The notes: generated by a model not told the origin, from the sequence alone. A stretch of 64,000 nt of DNA from JALCRY01 sp050946575 (GCA_050946575.1 JBMNVB010000001.1:124001-188000); one strand, 5' to 3'. Shown: positions 43,246 through 51,522, counted from the first letter of the stretch. A program made the numbers and translations.

Positions 43246-43926
43246 TTATTTTTCTTTTCCCCTTCCGCGGAATTCCTTTTCGTTTTCCATGACCTTTTTC
43301 AGCCTCTCGACATGGATCTCGGCTTCATTCCGGGCGCGCACCGGATCCCCGCTCGTGACAGCCTCTATGATCGCTTCATGCTCGCGCGGCATCTGCTTGA
43401 TGCGTCTGAAATCCTCATAATAGATATAACGGAATCTGAGCACGAACTCCTGCAGCTGCTCCACTATTCCGACAAGCACCTTGTTCCCGCTTCCCTCGAC
43501 AATGATGTGATGGAATTCGGTGTCGTATTTTATCATTTCCTCGGTGTCGTTCTTTTTCACCGCTTCCGCATAAAGATCCGCAGTACTTACGAGACGCTCC
43601 TTTGTTTCTTCGTCCATACGGGTCGCTGCGAATTCCGCGGCCAGCCCCTCAATGTCCTCCCGGACTTCGAGTATCTCTATCAGATCGTGCTGCGAGACCT
43701 CAGAAGCGTACGCGCCGCGCCTCGGCTCGATAGAAACGAGGCCCTCCTTCTCAAGCTGCCTTATCGCTTCCCGGATCGGCGTCCTGGACACGCCCATCTC
43801 CTCCGAAAGCTTCACTTCCATCAGCCTCGTGCCCGGTTCGATGTCCCCGCGGAGGATCCTCATCTTCAGCTCCGAATAGACTATCTCGCGCAGCGGTTTA
43901 TGACTCTCTATATTCCAGTCTTCCAT
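43246..43926 (-). CDS. GntR-family transcriptional regulator (FadR-like, FCD domain)
   Basis: This 226-residue protein has an N-terminal winged helix-turn-helix (about 10-75, with GTRLMEVKLSEEMGVSRTPIREAIRQLEKEGLV) and a C-terminal all-helical FCD ligand domain (about 85-212) whose metal/acid-binding residues are suggested by the D and H in YDTEFHHIIVEGSGN and the later EHEAIIEA. Such regulators usually sense organic acids or sugar acids. It is the last gene of the tadA-Ig-ispE-gntR operon, 9 bases after ispE, and its target is not evident. Confidence 0.92.
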   Translation of the reverse strand: MEDWNIESHKPLREIVYSELKMRILRGDIEPGTRLMEVKLSEEMGVSRTPIREAIRQLEKEGLVSIEPRRGAYASEVSQHDLIEILEVREDIEGLAAEFAATRMDEETKERLVSTADLYAEAVKKNDTEEMIKYDTEFHHIIVEGSGNKVLVGIVEQLQEFVLRFRYIYYEDFRRIKQMPREHEAIIEAVTSGDPVRARNEAEIHVERLKKVMENEKEFRGRGKEK

Positions 43927-43935
43927 ATTTTCTCC

Positions 43936-44874
43936 TCATAATGTGTGAGCGATGAATGTCTCGTCGTTCACCTGCTTCATTATCCGGTACAGCTTTTCGG
44001 CATCCGTTCTGTTCCGGACGAGTGCGTACACTGTCGGGCCGCTGCCGCTCATAAGCACCTTCGCGGCAAGCCCGCTTTCCTCCATCTTGCATTTTGTATA
44101 CACAACCTGATTATATGCCCCGAGCGTGTACATTTCAAGTGAATTGGACATATTTCCGACAATGCCGGGGACGTCTCTTGTATTTAATGATTCAGTCAAT
44201 GCGTCGATACCGTGTCCCGATGTATCCCAGCCTGTTCGCTCCGTTTCCGCGATCCTGTCCATCCCGTCGTACACTTCCCTGGTAGAGACCGCCACAGGCG
44301 GTTTCGACAGGACTACATACGCGTCGGCCCCGCGGACCGGCGTCAGGATCTCGCCGATCCCTTCACAGAGCGCGCATGTGGATCCCCCTTCTATCCCGAG
44401 ATGTCTGTTCGCCGCCGCCTGCGCGAGCACCTGGAACGCCATATCGGCTCCGATCCCGGACGCGACGCCGCAGAGTTCCCGGAGAGTGAGCCCGAGATCC
44501 CATAGCACATCGAGCGCCAGTATCGCCGCGGCACCGTCCCCGCTTCCGCCCGCGAGACCGGCCGCCGCCGGCACTCTTTTTACTATTGCTATACTGATCT
44601 CGCCGCTTCTTCCGGCACCGTATCTGTCCGCCATGACGCGCGCGGAACGCGCCGCGTCATTCGTTTCGTCCGCAGGAAGATCGGCGCGGCCCGGGTCGAT
44701 TGCGATGCTTATTCCCCCGCCGCCGCCTGACGGCGTCCAGGATACCGTGACGTCGTCCGCCAGATCCGTGATCTGCATGACGCTCCTGATCTCGTGATAG
44801 CCGTCTTCTCTTTTCCGTCCGAGCTCAAAGCCCAGATTCACCTTCGCGTAAGATTCGACAGTGATGCTCCGCAT
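43936..44874 (-). CDS. ispE: 4-diphosphocytidyl-2-C-methyl-D-erythritol kinase
   Basis: This 312-residue GHMP kinase phosphorylates CDP-methylerythritol in the MEP pathway to isoprenoid precursors. The N-terminus SYAKVNLGFELGRKREDGYHEI is diagnostic for IspE, the ATP loop is VPAAAGLAGGSGDGAAA near 95, and the C-terminal MSGSGPTVYAL is the third GHMP motif. The ATG at 44874 (MRSITVESY) follows GAGG and gives the normal N-terminus; the frame extends 23 codons upstream without support. Confidence 0.96.
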   Translation of the reverse strand: MRSITVESYAKVNLGFELGRKREDGYHEIRSVMQITDLADDVTVSWTPSGGGGGISIAIDPGRADLPADETNDAARSARVMADRYGAGRSGEISIAIVKRVPAAAGLAGGSGDGAAAILALDVLWDLGLTLRELCGVASGIGADMAFQVLAQAAANRHLGIEGGSTCALCEGIGEILTPVRGADAYVVLSKPPVAVSTREVYDGMDRIAETERTGWDTSGHGIDALTESLNTRDVPGIVGNMSNSLEMYTLGAYNQVVYTKCKMEESGLAAKVLMSGSGPTVYALVRNRTDAEKLYRIMKQVNDETFIAHTL

Positions 44875-44942
44875 TGATATACCTCTGATATTTCCCGTAT
44901 GAATAAATGTGAGCGGCTGTAAAAGCCGCTCACCCGATGTCA

Positions 44943-45815
44943 TTATTTTTTCTTTCTCTGCTTGTTCTTGCTCTTCTGCTTTTCGGCTCTTCTTTTCGCC
45001 GCCGCGGCGTTTTTCGCCTTCGCCTTCGCGACGTTTCCGCTCTTGTACGTTGCGCCGGCCGCGGCTATCGGAGCCCGCGATTTCACGGATTGATGCGAAT
45101 TATCGTAATCGCGCTTTTCGGCTTTTTCCCGTTTGGCCATCTTCGCCCGCGCTTTCGCCTTCTTGCGCTGCTCCTCTGCGATGACCTCTTCGACCGGTCT
45201 TCCGGTTTCCTTCGCTACCTTATAAGGATTCACCGCAGGTTCTTTCTTCTTTCCGCTCTCCTGTTCCTTCTTCATCTGCTTTTTCGTCTCGCGCATCGTG
45301 ACGAAAACCATACCCACGACCATGACGCCGATCATACCGAATGAAATATATGAACTCGTCTTGGGGTTCTGAGTCGTGAATGTCGTCTTCTCGGTTTTAT
45401 CCAGCGTATCGCCGTTCGCGGCCGTGAAGCCTTCCTTCACTTCACACGTGTATTTTGTATTTCCTTTTATCTTTGAATTTTTCGTACTTCCGCTCGTTCC
45501 CTTTACAAGTACGAGCACGACGTTCTTTTCGTCTTTATTGAATGCGATAGTCGTGCTGACCTTTTTCCCGGTCTTAGTATTATAGAGAGTTATGAGTTTT
45601 TTGTTCGAATCGTTATATTTCTCGCTGTATACATCCTCCGAGAACTGGATCTTCACGTCCATGTTCTGCATGGCCGTTCCCGTCGCTCCGTCCTTCGGAT
45701 AGAATTCGGTGATCTTCAGATCACCCGCGGCCAGTACAGCCGGCGCGGCCGTCATGATGACGAGCACCGCGGCACATATGAGCGCGCTTATTCTCTTGAT
45801 CATTTTCAGATTCAT
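44943..45815 (-). CDS. Membrane-anchored Ig-like (Big_5/SbsA-type) protein with basic cytoplasmic tail
   Basis: This 290-residue protein has a signal peptide (MNLKMIKRISALIC... ending near APAVLAAG), one SbsA/Big_5-like domain (about 32-150: DGATGTAMQNMDVKIQFSEDV, NTKYTCEVKEGFTAANG), a membrane helix (about 160-180) and a cytoplasmic tail of about 105 residues rich in Lys, Arg and Ala (KKAKARAKMAKREKAEKR, ending KQKSKNKQRKKK). The function is unknown; it may sense or bind something outside and contact nucleic acid or ribosomes inside. The start overlaps the tadA stop by 4 bases. Confidence 0.75.
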   Translation of the reverse strand: MNLKMIKRISALICAAVLVIMTAAPAVLAAGDLKITEFYPKDGATGTAMQNMDVKIQFSEDVYSEKYNDSNKKLITLYNTKTGKKVSTTIAFNKDEKNVVLVLVKGTSGSTKNSKIKGNTKYTCEVKEGFTAANGDTLDKTEKTTFTTQNPKTSSYISFGMIGVMVVGMVFVTMRETKKQMKKEQESGKKKEPAVNPYKVAKETGRPVEEVIAEEQRKKAKARAKMAKREKAEKRDYDNSHQSVKSRAPIAAAGATYKSGNVAKAKAKNAAAAKRRAEKQKSKNKQRKKK

Positions 45816-46276
45816 TCGTTGTTTTCTCCGTTCCGCCGTCTCAGTTCCCTGAAGAATCCGCTCATTATCCCGGCGCATTCTTCGCGCATGATCCCGGCTT
45901 CGATCTCCACGCGGTGGTTCAGCCGCTCTTCCTGAATGACGTTAAACACGGACCCGCAGGCACCGGCCTTCGGATCCTCCGTACCGATGAAGATCTTCTC
46001 TATTCTCGCAAGCACGATAGCTCCGGCGCACATCGCGCAGGGCTCTACCGTAACATACATCTCGCATCCTGTGAGCCGCTCCGAACCAAGCGTCTCCATC
46101 GCGTCCCGAAGCGCGACCATTTCGGCGTGTCTCGTGCAGTCGCGATCGGTTTTTGTGAGATTGTGTCCGCGCCCGATGATGCGGCCTTCCTTTACAACGA
46201 CAGCTCCGACCGGGACTTCACCCGCCGCTGCCGCCGCTTCCGCTTCCTTCAGCGCTTCGGCCATATATTTTTTCAT
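45812..46276 (-). CDS. tadA: tRNA-specific adenosine deaminase
   Basis: This 154-residue enzyme makes inosine-34 in tRNA-Arg(ACG). The zinc site is H50-A-E52 with the proton-shuttle glutamate, and C80-A-M-C83 in VEPCAMCAGAIVLARI. The flanking GEVPVGAVVV and VFNVIQEERLNHRVEI are typical. The promoter TTGAAC-17-TACTAT at 46287-46315 would start transcription only about 4 bases before the ATG, and no Shine-Dalgarno is visible, so the mRNA may be leaderless; an internal ATG at codon 5 is the alternative start. It heads a four-gene operon. Confidence 0.95.
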   Translation of the reverse strand: MKKYMAEALKEAEAAAAAGEVPVGAVVVKEGRIIGRGHNLTKTDRDCTRHAEMVALRDAMETLGSERLTGCEMYVTVEPCAMCAGAIVLARIEKIFIGTEDPKAGACGSVFNVIQEERLNHRVEIEAGIMREECAGIMSGFFRELRRRNGENNE

Positions 46277-46286
46277 ACGCTATAGT

Positions 46287-46315
46287 ATAGTATCACAATT
46301 CGCACTGTCGTTCAA
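46287..46315 (-). promoter_or_regulatory. Promoter of the tadA operon
   Basis: Minus strand: -35 TTGAAC (46315-46310), 17-base spacer, -10 TACTAT (46292-46287), close to the start codon. Confidence 0.6.
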
Positions 46316-46358
46316 CAAAATTCACAGCCTGCGGCGTCTTCTCATTTTCTGCGCATTG

Positions 46359-46387
46359 TTGCAATAAGCGGGCATTTTTAGTAATAT
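46359..46387 (+). promoter_or_regulatory. Promoter of cvpA
   Basis: -35 TTGCAA at 46359-46364, 17-base spacer, -10 TAATAT at 46382-46387. Confidence 0.65.
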
Positions 46388-46419
46388 AGTTGACGTTAGA
46401 GAAAGGAAATTTACTAAAT

Positions 46420-47058
46420 ATGGTATTGGATATAATTATCGCGGCGATCATCGTGCTGGCGGCGCTTTACGGACTGAAGAAAGGCTTCGTGTTCACGCTG
46501 ATCCATACATGCGGAACGATCGGCGCTCTGGCCCTCGCATATTTCGCCACGTCTCCCGTGATGTCATTCCTGAAAAGCAACACGGGGATATATTACGCTA
46601 TCAAAGAAAATTTCGCCAGTCATTTCAGCGACAAGCTGACCACGGTCACGAATTCCATAACCGTGCTCCCGACAAACATACAGACATATATCGCGAATTT
46701 CTCGGATGACATGACTGACAACCTCGCGAAATCATTTGCGAACGTAACGTTCGCGATACTCGTTTACCTCGCGGTTTTCATCATTATCAAGATCATACTC
46801 TGGCTGCTGCTCAGACTGCTGTCAAGAGACTATAACGGAGGCTTCAGGGGATTCGCGGACGGATTCTTTGGATTCCTGTTCGGGGCGCTGAAGGGGTTCG
46901 TCATCGTATTGATACTGCTCGCACTGCTCGTTCCGGTCGCGTCCGTACTCAATGCGGATTTTACACAGACACTCCTCACGCAGCTTGATAATTCAACGTA
47001 CGCGAAGACTCTGTATGAAAATAATGTGCTCGTACTGCTGCTGGAGGGATTCTTCTAG
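46420..47058 (+). CDS. CvpA family membrane protein
   Basis: This 212-residue protein matches the CvpA (colicin V production) family: four membrane helices (about 2-20, 27-45, 105-128, 150-175), LYGLKKGFVFTLIHTCG at the N-terminus, and GFADGFFGFLFGALKGFVIV before the last helix. CvpA proteins affect envelope stress and biofilm in several bacteria, but no biochemical role is established. The ATG at 46420 is chosen over the frame start at 46390, which lies at the promoter's expected transcription start. It is transcribed alone. Confidence 0.87.
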   Translation: MVLDIIIAAIIVLAALYGLKKGFVFTLIHTCGTIGALALAYFATSPVMSFLKSNTGIYYAIKENFASHFSDKLTTVTNSITVLPTNIQTYIANFSDDMTDNLAKSFANVTFAILVYLAVFIIIKIILWLLLRLLSRDYNGGFRGFADGFFGFLFGALKGFVIVLILLALLVPVASVLNADFTQTLLTQLDNSTYAKTLYENNVLVLLLEGFF

Positions 47059-47081
47059 GAAGGATAATAATAAGGATACGA

Positions 47082-47109
47082 AAATCTCCGGGATCGCTCC
47101 CGGAGATTT
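47082..47109. terminator. Bidirectional terminator between cvpA and srtB
   Basis: AAATCTCCGGGA/TCCCGGAGATTT, a 12-bp perfect stem with a 4-base loop. Confidence 0.82.
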
Positions 47110-47129
47110 GTAATACTCTGATCACTTTA

Positions 47130-47867
47130 TTAGTCCACCTGCACCGCGACCAGCGCGAACCTTCCGTCGTCCACATGATAAGCGCATGTCGAAAGCGTTA
47201 TCAGCTGCTGACCGTACTCCGGCGTCACGCCGGTATCGTATGAGCAAAGCTGCTTTACATTGGTGACATATGTGTCATACGTTTCCTTGTCGGTAATGCT
47301 CGCGTACGAGTAATATTTGAATTTCTTTGACGATTTCTTATAGATCTGGCTCCGGAACGCCGCAACAACGCGGTATTTGTGGTTCCCGTCGAGCATGTCG
47401 AACGTTATCGTCCTGTTCTTTTCCCAGAAATCCTTATCCTCGTATTTCAGAATGTCGTGGAACATCGTCCCGTTCTTCATGTTATGTCCGAAGATCAGAT
47501 AATTCTGCGACGTGCCGATCACGCTCTGCGCATCCATGAACGGGGTGCCCGCGACGGAATATTCCTTTTTGAAATTCCTGCGCAGATAATATTCGTTGTC
47601 GTTCGGCGTCTGCATGACCGGATAGTCCACTCTCGTATTCGGTATCTTGATCCATCCGACAATGTCGCTGTTCTGCGCGTGCAGCTTAGCAAGGTCGTGG
47701 CCGCCGTTCACTTTCAGTTCTTCGAAGTTCTGTTCATCCTGATGGCCTGTCCACCAGTGGTTGATGAGCACGCCCGCCGAAACGGCGAAGACGATTATCG
47801 CGATGATCAGAACTATCTTCCAGAGTATGCCTCCTTTTTTCTTTTTCTCTTTTTTGCTTTCCGACAC
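47130..47867 (-). CDS. srtB: Class B sortase
   Basis: This 245-residue transpeptidase has a cytoplasmic basic start (MSESKKEKKKKGG), one membrane anchor (14-34) and a class B sortase domain outside. Catalytic residues are H128 (IFGHNM), C228 (TLSTCAY) and R236 (DDGRFAL). It would cleave a sorting motif between Thr and Gly and attach the protein to the wall or polymerise pilins. GTG is the likely start, after GAGGG. It is the last gene of a trpS-EFR1-srtB operon. The only sortase substrate seen here is the APQTG protein encoded at 36430-41391. Confidence 0.94.
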   Translation of the reverse strand: MSESKKEKKKKGGILWKIVLIIAIIVFAVSAGVLINHWWTGHQDEQNFEELKVNGGHDLAKLHAQNSDIVGWIKIPNTRVDYPVMQTPNDNEYYLRRNFKKEYSVAGTPFMDAQSVIGTSQNYLIFGHNMKNGTMFHDILKYEDKDFWEKNRTITFDMLDGNHKYRVVAAFRSQIYKKSSKKFKYYSYASITDKETYDTYVTNVKQLCSYDTGVTPEYGQQLITLSTCAYHVDDGRFALVAVQVD

Positions 47868-47896
47868 TTTTCCCTCTTTCCTTTTAAATACCCTTT

Positions 47897-48673
47897 TTAC
47901 AGATCCACGTTAGGATTCACATATCTTCTGCGTCCGGAAGTCTTGTCACCGAACTGTATCGCGTTTTCCGGACACCTGCTTATGCAGGCCATGCAATGGT
48001 CACATTTACTTTTTACCCATTCGGGCTTGCCTGTATCACCTATTTTTATCGTCCCGTCCGGACATACCCTGGCGCACAGTCCGCAGGAAACGCAGCTGTC
48101 TTCCACCGTGAACTTTTTCGTAACGCGCATGATGTTATACAGTCTGCGCCCGACTCCTTCGGGGAAAGCGAGCAGAGAAGCGGGATTCTCGTCCATCGTC
48201 CCGGCGTCGCGGTCTTCGATATGCGCCTCGGCCAGTTCTATCTGGCCGTCCGCCTTCGCCAGGATCTTTTCCGCCTTCGCCTTATCCGGAGGTTCATAAA
48301 CGGCTACGTAATTCGCCGGCATGACGACCGAATAGAACGCCGTCAGCGACAGATCGCGCGCCAGGAGCGCCTTGCGGAAATGCTCCTTCGATTTTCCCGA
48401 ATCCGAGCCGCACGTCACGAGCGCGTAGATATACGGCTGGTCTTTGATATCGAGTTCGAGCAGTTTGAGGAACTTCCTCACGATCAGCGGCAGCCCGCCG
48501 AAATACACCGGAAATACGAATCCCACCGGTTCATCCTCCGCGACCTCGAACCGTATAGCGGTCCCCGCGTCCTTCATTTCCTCGGCAATGCTGACAAGCC
48601 TGTCATTTGTATCCTCCGCGAGTTTCTCCGCCGCGTACTTGCTGTTTCCTGTTCCGGAAAACCAGAAAATCAT
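47897..48673 (-). CDS. EFR1-type flavodoxin/ferredoxin fusion
   Basis: This 258-residue protein has an N-terminal flavodoxin-like domain (FWFSGTGNSKYAAEKLA as FMN loop, 1-155) and a C-terminal double [4Fe-4S] ferredoxin (CVSCGLCARVCP and CDHCMACISRCP, 192-245). This EFR1 architecture is common in gut Clostridia and is presumed to carry electrons; its partners are unknown. GGAGG lies 8 bases before the ATG. It sits between trpS and srtB with gaps of 35 and 29 bases. Confidence 0.92.
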   Translation of the reverse strand: MIFWFSGTGNSKYAAEKLAEDTNDRLVSIAEEMKDAGTAIRFEVAEDEPVGFVFPVYFGGLPLIVRKFLKLLELDIKDQPYIYALVTCGSDSGKSKEHFRKALLARDLSLTAFYSVVMPANYVAVYEPPDKAKAEKILAKADGQIELAEAHIEDRDAGTMDENPASLLAFPEGVGRRLYNIMRVTKKFTVEDSCVSCGLCARVCPDGTIKIGDTGKPEWVKSKCDHCMACISRCPENAIQFGDKTSGRRRYVNPNVDL

Positions 48674-48708
48674 GACCTTCGCCTCCTTCGCATTGATGCT
48701 TCAAGATG

Positions 48709-49794
48709 CTAAATGTTGTGGTATTTTTCCATCTGTTCTTTTATGAGGGCCGAATCCTCGAAGTAGTTTATCTTCATCGCGTCCTTCATTTCGTGCAGTG
48801 TCTTCGCGACTTCCTCGCGCGCCTTGTCGGTCCCCTTTTTCAGCGTTTCGTAGACGTACGGGATGTCCTTCTCATATTCATGACGCCGTTTCCTTATCGG
48901 CTCGAGCGTCTCGTTCAGCACTTCCGTCAGGACCTTCTTGCACGCGACGTCGCCGAGCCCGCCGTGTTCGTAGCGCGCTTTCATATCGTCAAGCGATTCG
49001 AAATCCGACAGCCGCTCGATCTGCTCCTGCGTCGCGAACGCGTCGAGGTATGTGAAGACCGTGTTCCCTTCCACGTGACCCGGATCTTCAACGCGCAGAT
49101 GCTGCGGATCGGTGTACATTATCTTTACCTTCTCCGCGACCGTGTCCGCGTCGTCCGACAGGTAGATCCCGTTTCCGAGCGACTTGCTCATCTTCGCCTG
49201 TCCGTCGATCCCCGGCAGTCTGTTGCACTCCGCCTTTTCCGGGAGGAGGATCTCCGGCTCCACGAGCACCGGCCCGTATGTGCTGTTGAACTTCCTCACG
49301 ATCTCGCGCGCCTGCTCGAGCATCGGCTCCTGATCCTCTCCGACCGGGACCGTCGTCGCCTTGAACGCGACAATATCCGTGGTCTGGCTGACAGGATAGC
49401 ACAGGAATCCCACCGGCACGCTCGCCTCGAATCCGCGCATCTTGATCTCCGACTTTATCGTCGGGTTCCTCTCAAGCCGCGCCACCGTGACGAGGTTCAT
49501 GAATATCGACGTCATCTCATACATTTCCTGGATCTGCGACTGTATAAAGATCGTAGTCCTTTCAGGGTCAAGCCCCACGCCGAGATAATCAAGCATGACC
49601 TCCACGATGTTCTGCCTTACCTTCTCCGGATTGTCGGCGTTATCCGTCAGCGCCTGGGCGTCCGCAAGAAGCACGAATATCTTCTTGTATTCCGGCGATT
49701 CCTGGAGAGCCAGCCTCTGCCTCAATGACCCTACATAGTGCCCGAGGTGCAGTTTCCCGGTCGGGCGGTCGCCTGTAAGCATAATTTTGTCCAT
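48709..49794 (-). CDS. trpS: Tryptophanyl-tRNA synthetase
   Basis: This 361-residue class I synthetase charges tRNA-Trp. The HIGH-like motif is TGKLHLGHYVGSL near 13 and KMSKS is intact in GQAKMSKSLGNGIYL near 200. The tryptophan pocket is suggested by LCYPVSQTTDIVAF near 137. It starts an operon with EFR1 and srtB. The leader is about 38 bases and holds no T-box, so it is not regulated in that way here. Confidence 0.97.
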   Translation of the reverse strand: MDKIMLTGDRPTGKLHLGHYVGSLRQRLALQESPEYKKIFVLLADAQALTDNADNPEKVRQNIVEVMLDYLGVGLDPERTTIFIQSQIQEMYEMTSIFMNLVTVARLERNPTIKSEIKMRGFEASVPVGFLCYPVSQTTDIVAFKATTVPVGEDQEPMLEQAREIVRKFNSTYGPVLVEPEILLPEKAECNRLPGIDGQAKMSKSLGNGIYLSDDADTVAEKVKIMYTDPQHLRVEDPGHVEGNTVFTYLDAFATQEQIERLSDFESLDDMKARYEHGGLGDVACKKVLTEVLNETLEPIRKRRHEYEKDIPYVYETLKKGTDKAREEVAKTLHEMKDAMKINYFEDSALIKEQMEKYHNI

Positions 49795-49838
49795 GTTAAA
49801 CTCCTTCGGATGGATTTCCCCAAAATGTGAATGTAAAT

Positions 49839-49867
49839 ATAATAATACTTATCCGGTTAAAATACAA
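49839..49867 (-). promoter_or_regulatory. Promoter of trpS operon
   Basis: Minus strand: -35 TTGTAT (49867-49862), 17-base spacer, -10 TATTAT (49844-49839). Confidence 0.65.
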
Positions 49868-49887
49868 ATTTTCGAACGGTTTTAGGG

Positions 49888-49893
49888 TATAAT
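49888..49893 (+). promoter_or_regulatory. -10 element of the small gene at 49931
   Basis: TATAAT at 49888-49893, 37 bases before the start codon; the -35 region is weak and overlaps the divergent trpS promoter. Confidence 0.45.
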
Positions 49894-49930
49894 GGTATTG
49901 ATGCGTCAATGCGCGGAAACGGAGGTATTT

Positions 49931-50227
49931 ATGAAACGGTATATCGGACGTCTCGGCACATATATTGAGATCGACGGAGAAGACATCACCCTGTACTCCC
50001 TTCCTGCGAACACGGAGCGCTGCGTACTCGATGAAATAAAGTCCGTTAATATCTGGGAGGCCGCCGGGAAGAACCCGGGACGGATGACGATCCTGACGGA
50101 GCACACCCTGCACAATATGGAATTCGATGCAGCCCAAAACGACGATTTCATCGAATGTTACAGACAGCTGATCGCGAAAATCGATCCGTATATTTCAAGA
50201 ACATATAAATCAGTAAGGAAAATTTAA
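49931..50227 (+). CDS. Small cytoplasmic protein, PH-like fold suspected
   Basis: This 98-residue protein begins MKRYIGRLGTYIEIDGEDIT, with GGAGG 5 bases before the ATG. Alternating beta-type segments (YIEIDGEDITLYSL, RCVLDEIKSVNIWEA, RMTILTEHTLHNMEF) followed by one C-terminal helix (NDDFIECYRQLIAKI) suggest a pleckstrin-homology-like or related small beta fold. I do not recognise the family. It stands alone, has its own promoter and terminator, and is the only gene between trpS and the repeat array; whether it relates to the array is open. Confidence 0.75.
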   Translation: MKRYIGRLGTYIEIDGEDITLYSLPANTERCVLDEIKSVNIWEAAGKNPGRMTILTEHTLHNMEFDAAQNDDFIECYRQLIAKIDPYISRTYKSVRKI

Positions 50228-50238
50228 TGCCGGCAGGA

Positions 50239-50265
50239 AAATCCCCCGCGCCGGGGGATTTTTTA
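50239..50265 (+). terminator. Terminator of the small gene
   Basis: AAATCCCCCG/CGGGGGATTT, a 10-bp stem with a 3-base loop followed by TTTAA, 11 bases after the stop. Confidence 0.88.
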
Positions 50266-50295
50266 ATGATCAGCGTTTTGCCGACGGGATCGTGA

Positions 50296-50447
50296 CCGAC
50301 CGGCGGGGTCATGACCGGCTAACAGCATCGTGACCGGCTGGCGGGATCATAACCTGCCGGCGGCGTTGTGAACGGCTGGCGGCGTAGTGACCGGGTGGCG
50401 GTGTCGTGGTCGGTTGGCGGGATCATGACCGGCTAACAGCATCGTGG
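50296..50447. repeat. Eight tandem 19-bp repeats
   Basis: Consecutive 19-base units start at 50296, 50315, 50334, 50353, 50372, 50391, 50410 and 50429 without gaps. A typical unit is CCGGCTGGCGGGATCATAA; the units at 50315 and 50429 differ only in the last base. The period is exact although the sequence drifts. 50448-50509 is a short transition without clear structure. Confidence 0.8.
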
Positions 50448-50509
50448 CCGGCGATCATCGACAGCGGCGGGTGATTTTCGCCAGCTACAGATATTCAGGG
50501 CGGTCTCTT

Positions 50510-51400
50510 ACTGTCACCGGAGTCGATTTTGAACGGTGGTGACAGTGATTTACTGTCACCGAGGCCGGTTTTGAGCGTTGGTGACAGTCATTTTTACTGT
50601 CACCTGTTTCGATTTCAAGCGTTGGTGACAGTGATTTACTGTCACCGGAATCGATTTCGAGCGTTGGTGACAGTGATTTACTGTCACCGAGGCCGGTTTT
50701 GAGCGTTGGTGACAGTCATTTTTACTGTCACCTGTGTCGATTTCAAGCGTTGGTGACAGTGATTTACTGGCACCGCGGGCGATTTTGGACAGAGGTGACA
50801 GTGATTTACTGTCACCGAGATCATTTTTGAACGCCGGTGACAGTGAGTTTTACTGTCACCGAAGTCGATTTTGAACGTTGGTGACAGTGTTTTCCTGTCA
50901 CCGAAGCAGATTTTGAGCGTTGGTGACAGTAATTTCCTGTCACCTGTGTCGGTTTCGGGCGTTGGTGACAGGAGTTTTTCCTGTCACCAAAGTCGATTTT
51001 GAACGTTGGTGACAGTGTTTTCCTGTCACCGAAGCAGATTTTGAGCGTTGGTGACAGTAATTTCCTGTCACTTGTGTCGGTTTTGGGCATTGGTGACAGG
51101 AGTTTTTCCTGTCACCGAAGTCGATTTTGAGCGTTGGTGACAGTAATTTCCTGTCACCTGTGTCGGTTTCGGGCGTTGGTGACAGGAGTTTTTACTGTTA
51201 TCGGAGCCGATTTTGGACGTTGGTGACAGTGTTTTCCTGTCACCGAAGCAGATTTTGAGCGTTGGTGACAGTAATTTCCTGTCACCTGTGTCGCTTTTGG
51301 GCATTGGTGACAGGAGTTTTTCCTGTCACCGGAGCCGATTTTGAACGTTGGTGACAGTAATTCCCCCGGCACCGAAACCGGTTTCGGGCACCGGTGACAG
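50510..51400. repeat. Array of about 20 hairpins on a 42/44-bp pitch with constant 19-base linkers
   Basis: Each unit is an inverted repeat GGTGACAG(T)...(A)CTGTCACC with an 8-10 bp stem. Unit starts are 50538, 50580, 50624, 50666, 50708, 50752, 50794, 50836, 50880, 50922, 50964, 51008, 51050, 51092, 51136, 51178, 51222, 51264, 51306 and 51350, with half-units at 50510 and 51393. Hairpins are 23 or 25 bases long and linkers are always 19. Mostly every third hairpin is the longer one, giving a 128-bp superunit. Linkers fall into three recurring types (for example GAAGCAGATTTTGAGCGTT). Frames through it shift with each unit and are not genes. Confidence 0.92.
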
Positions 51401-51522
51401 GGCCCCTCTTGTATCAGAAAAAAATAGAAACAGGACGGATGATGATCCGTGATACCCGCCGGATACAGTGTCCGAAAATTTTTTCCCCGGTTTTCCCGGA
51501 AAACCTCAAATCTAAGTAAAAG

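Noticed and set aside
49795..49900. T-box leader for trpS (and likewise for tyrS)
   Set aside because: The leaders are too short, about 38 bases for trpS and internal to an operon for tyrS, and lack the T-box sequence.
50821..51372. Minus-strand repeat proteins with PKTD/CHQRSKS motifs
   Set aside because: Frames shift between units because of the 42/44-base pitch, no ribosome sites exist, and the peptides simply translate the hairpin array.
50510..51400. CRISPR array
   Set aside because: The repeated part is an inverted repeat and the 19-base linkers are related to each other in three types; true spacers would be unrelated and longer. No cas genes are present.
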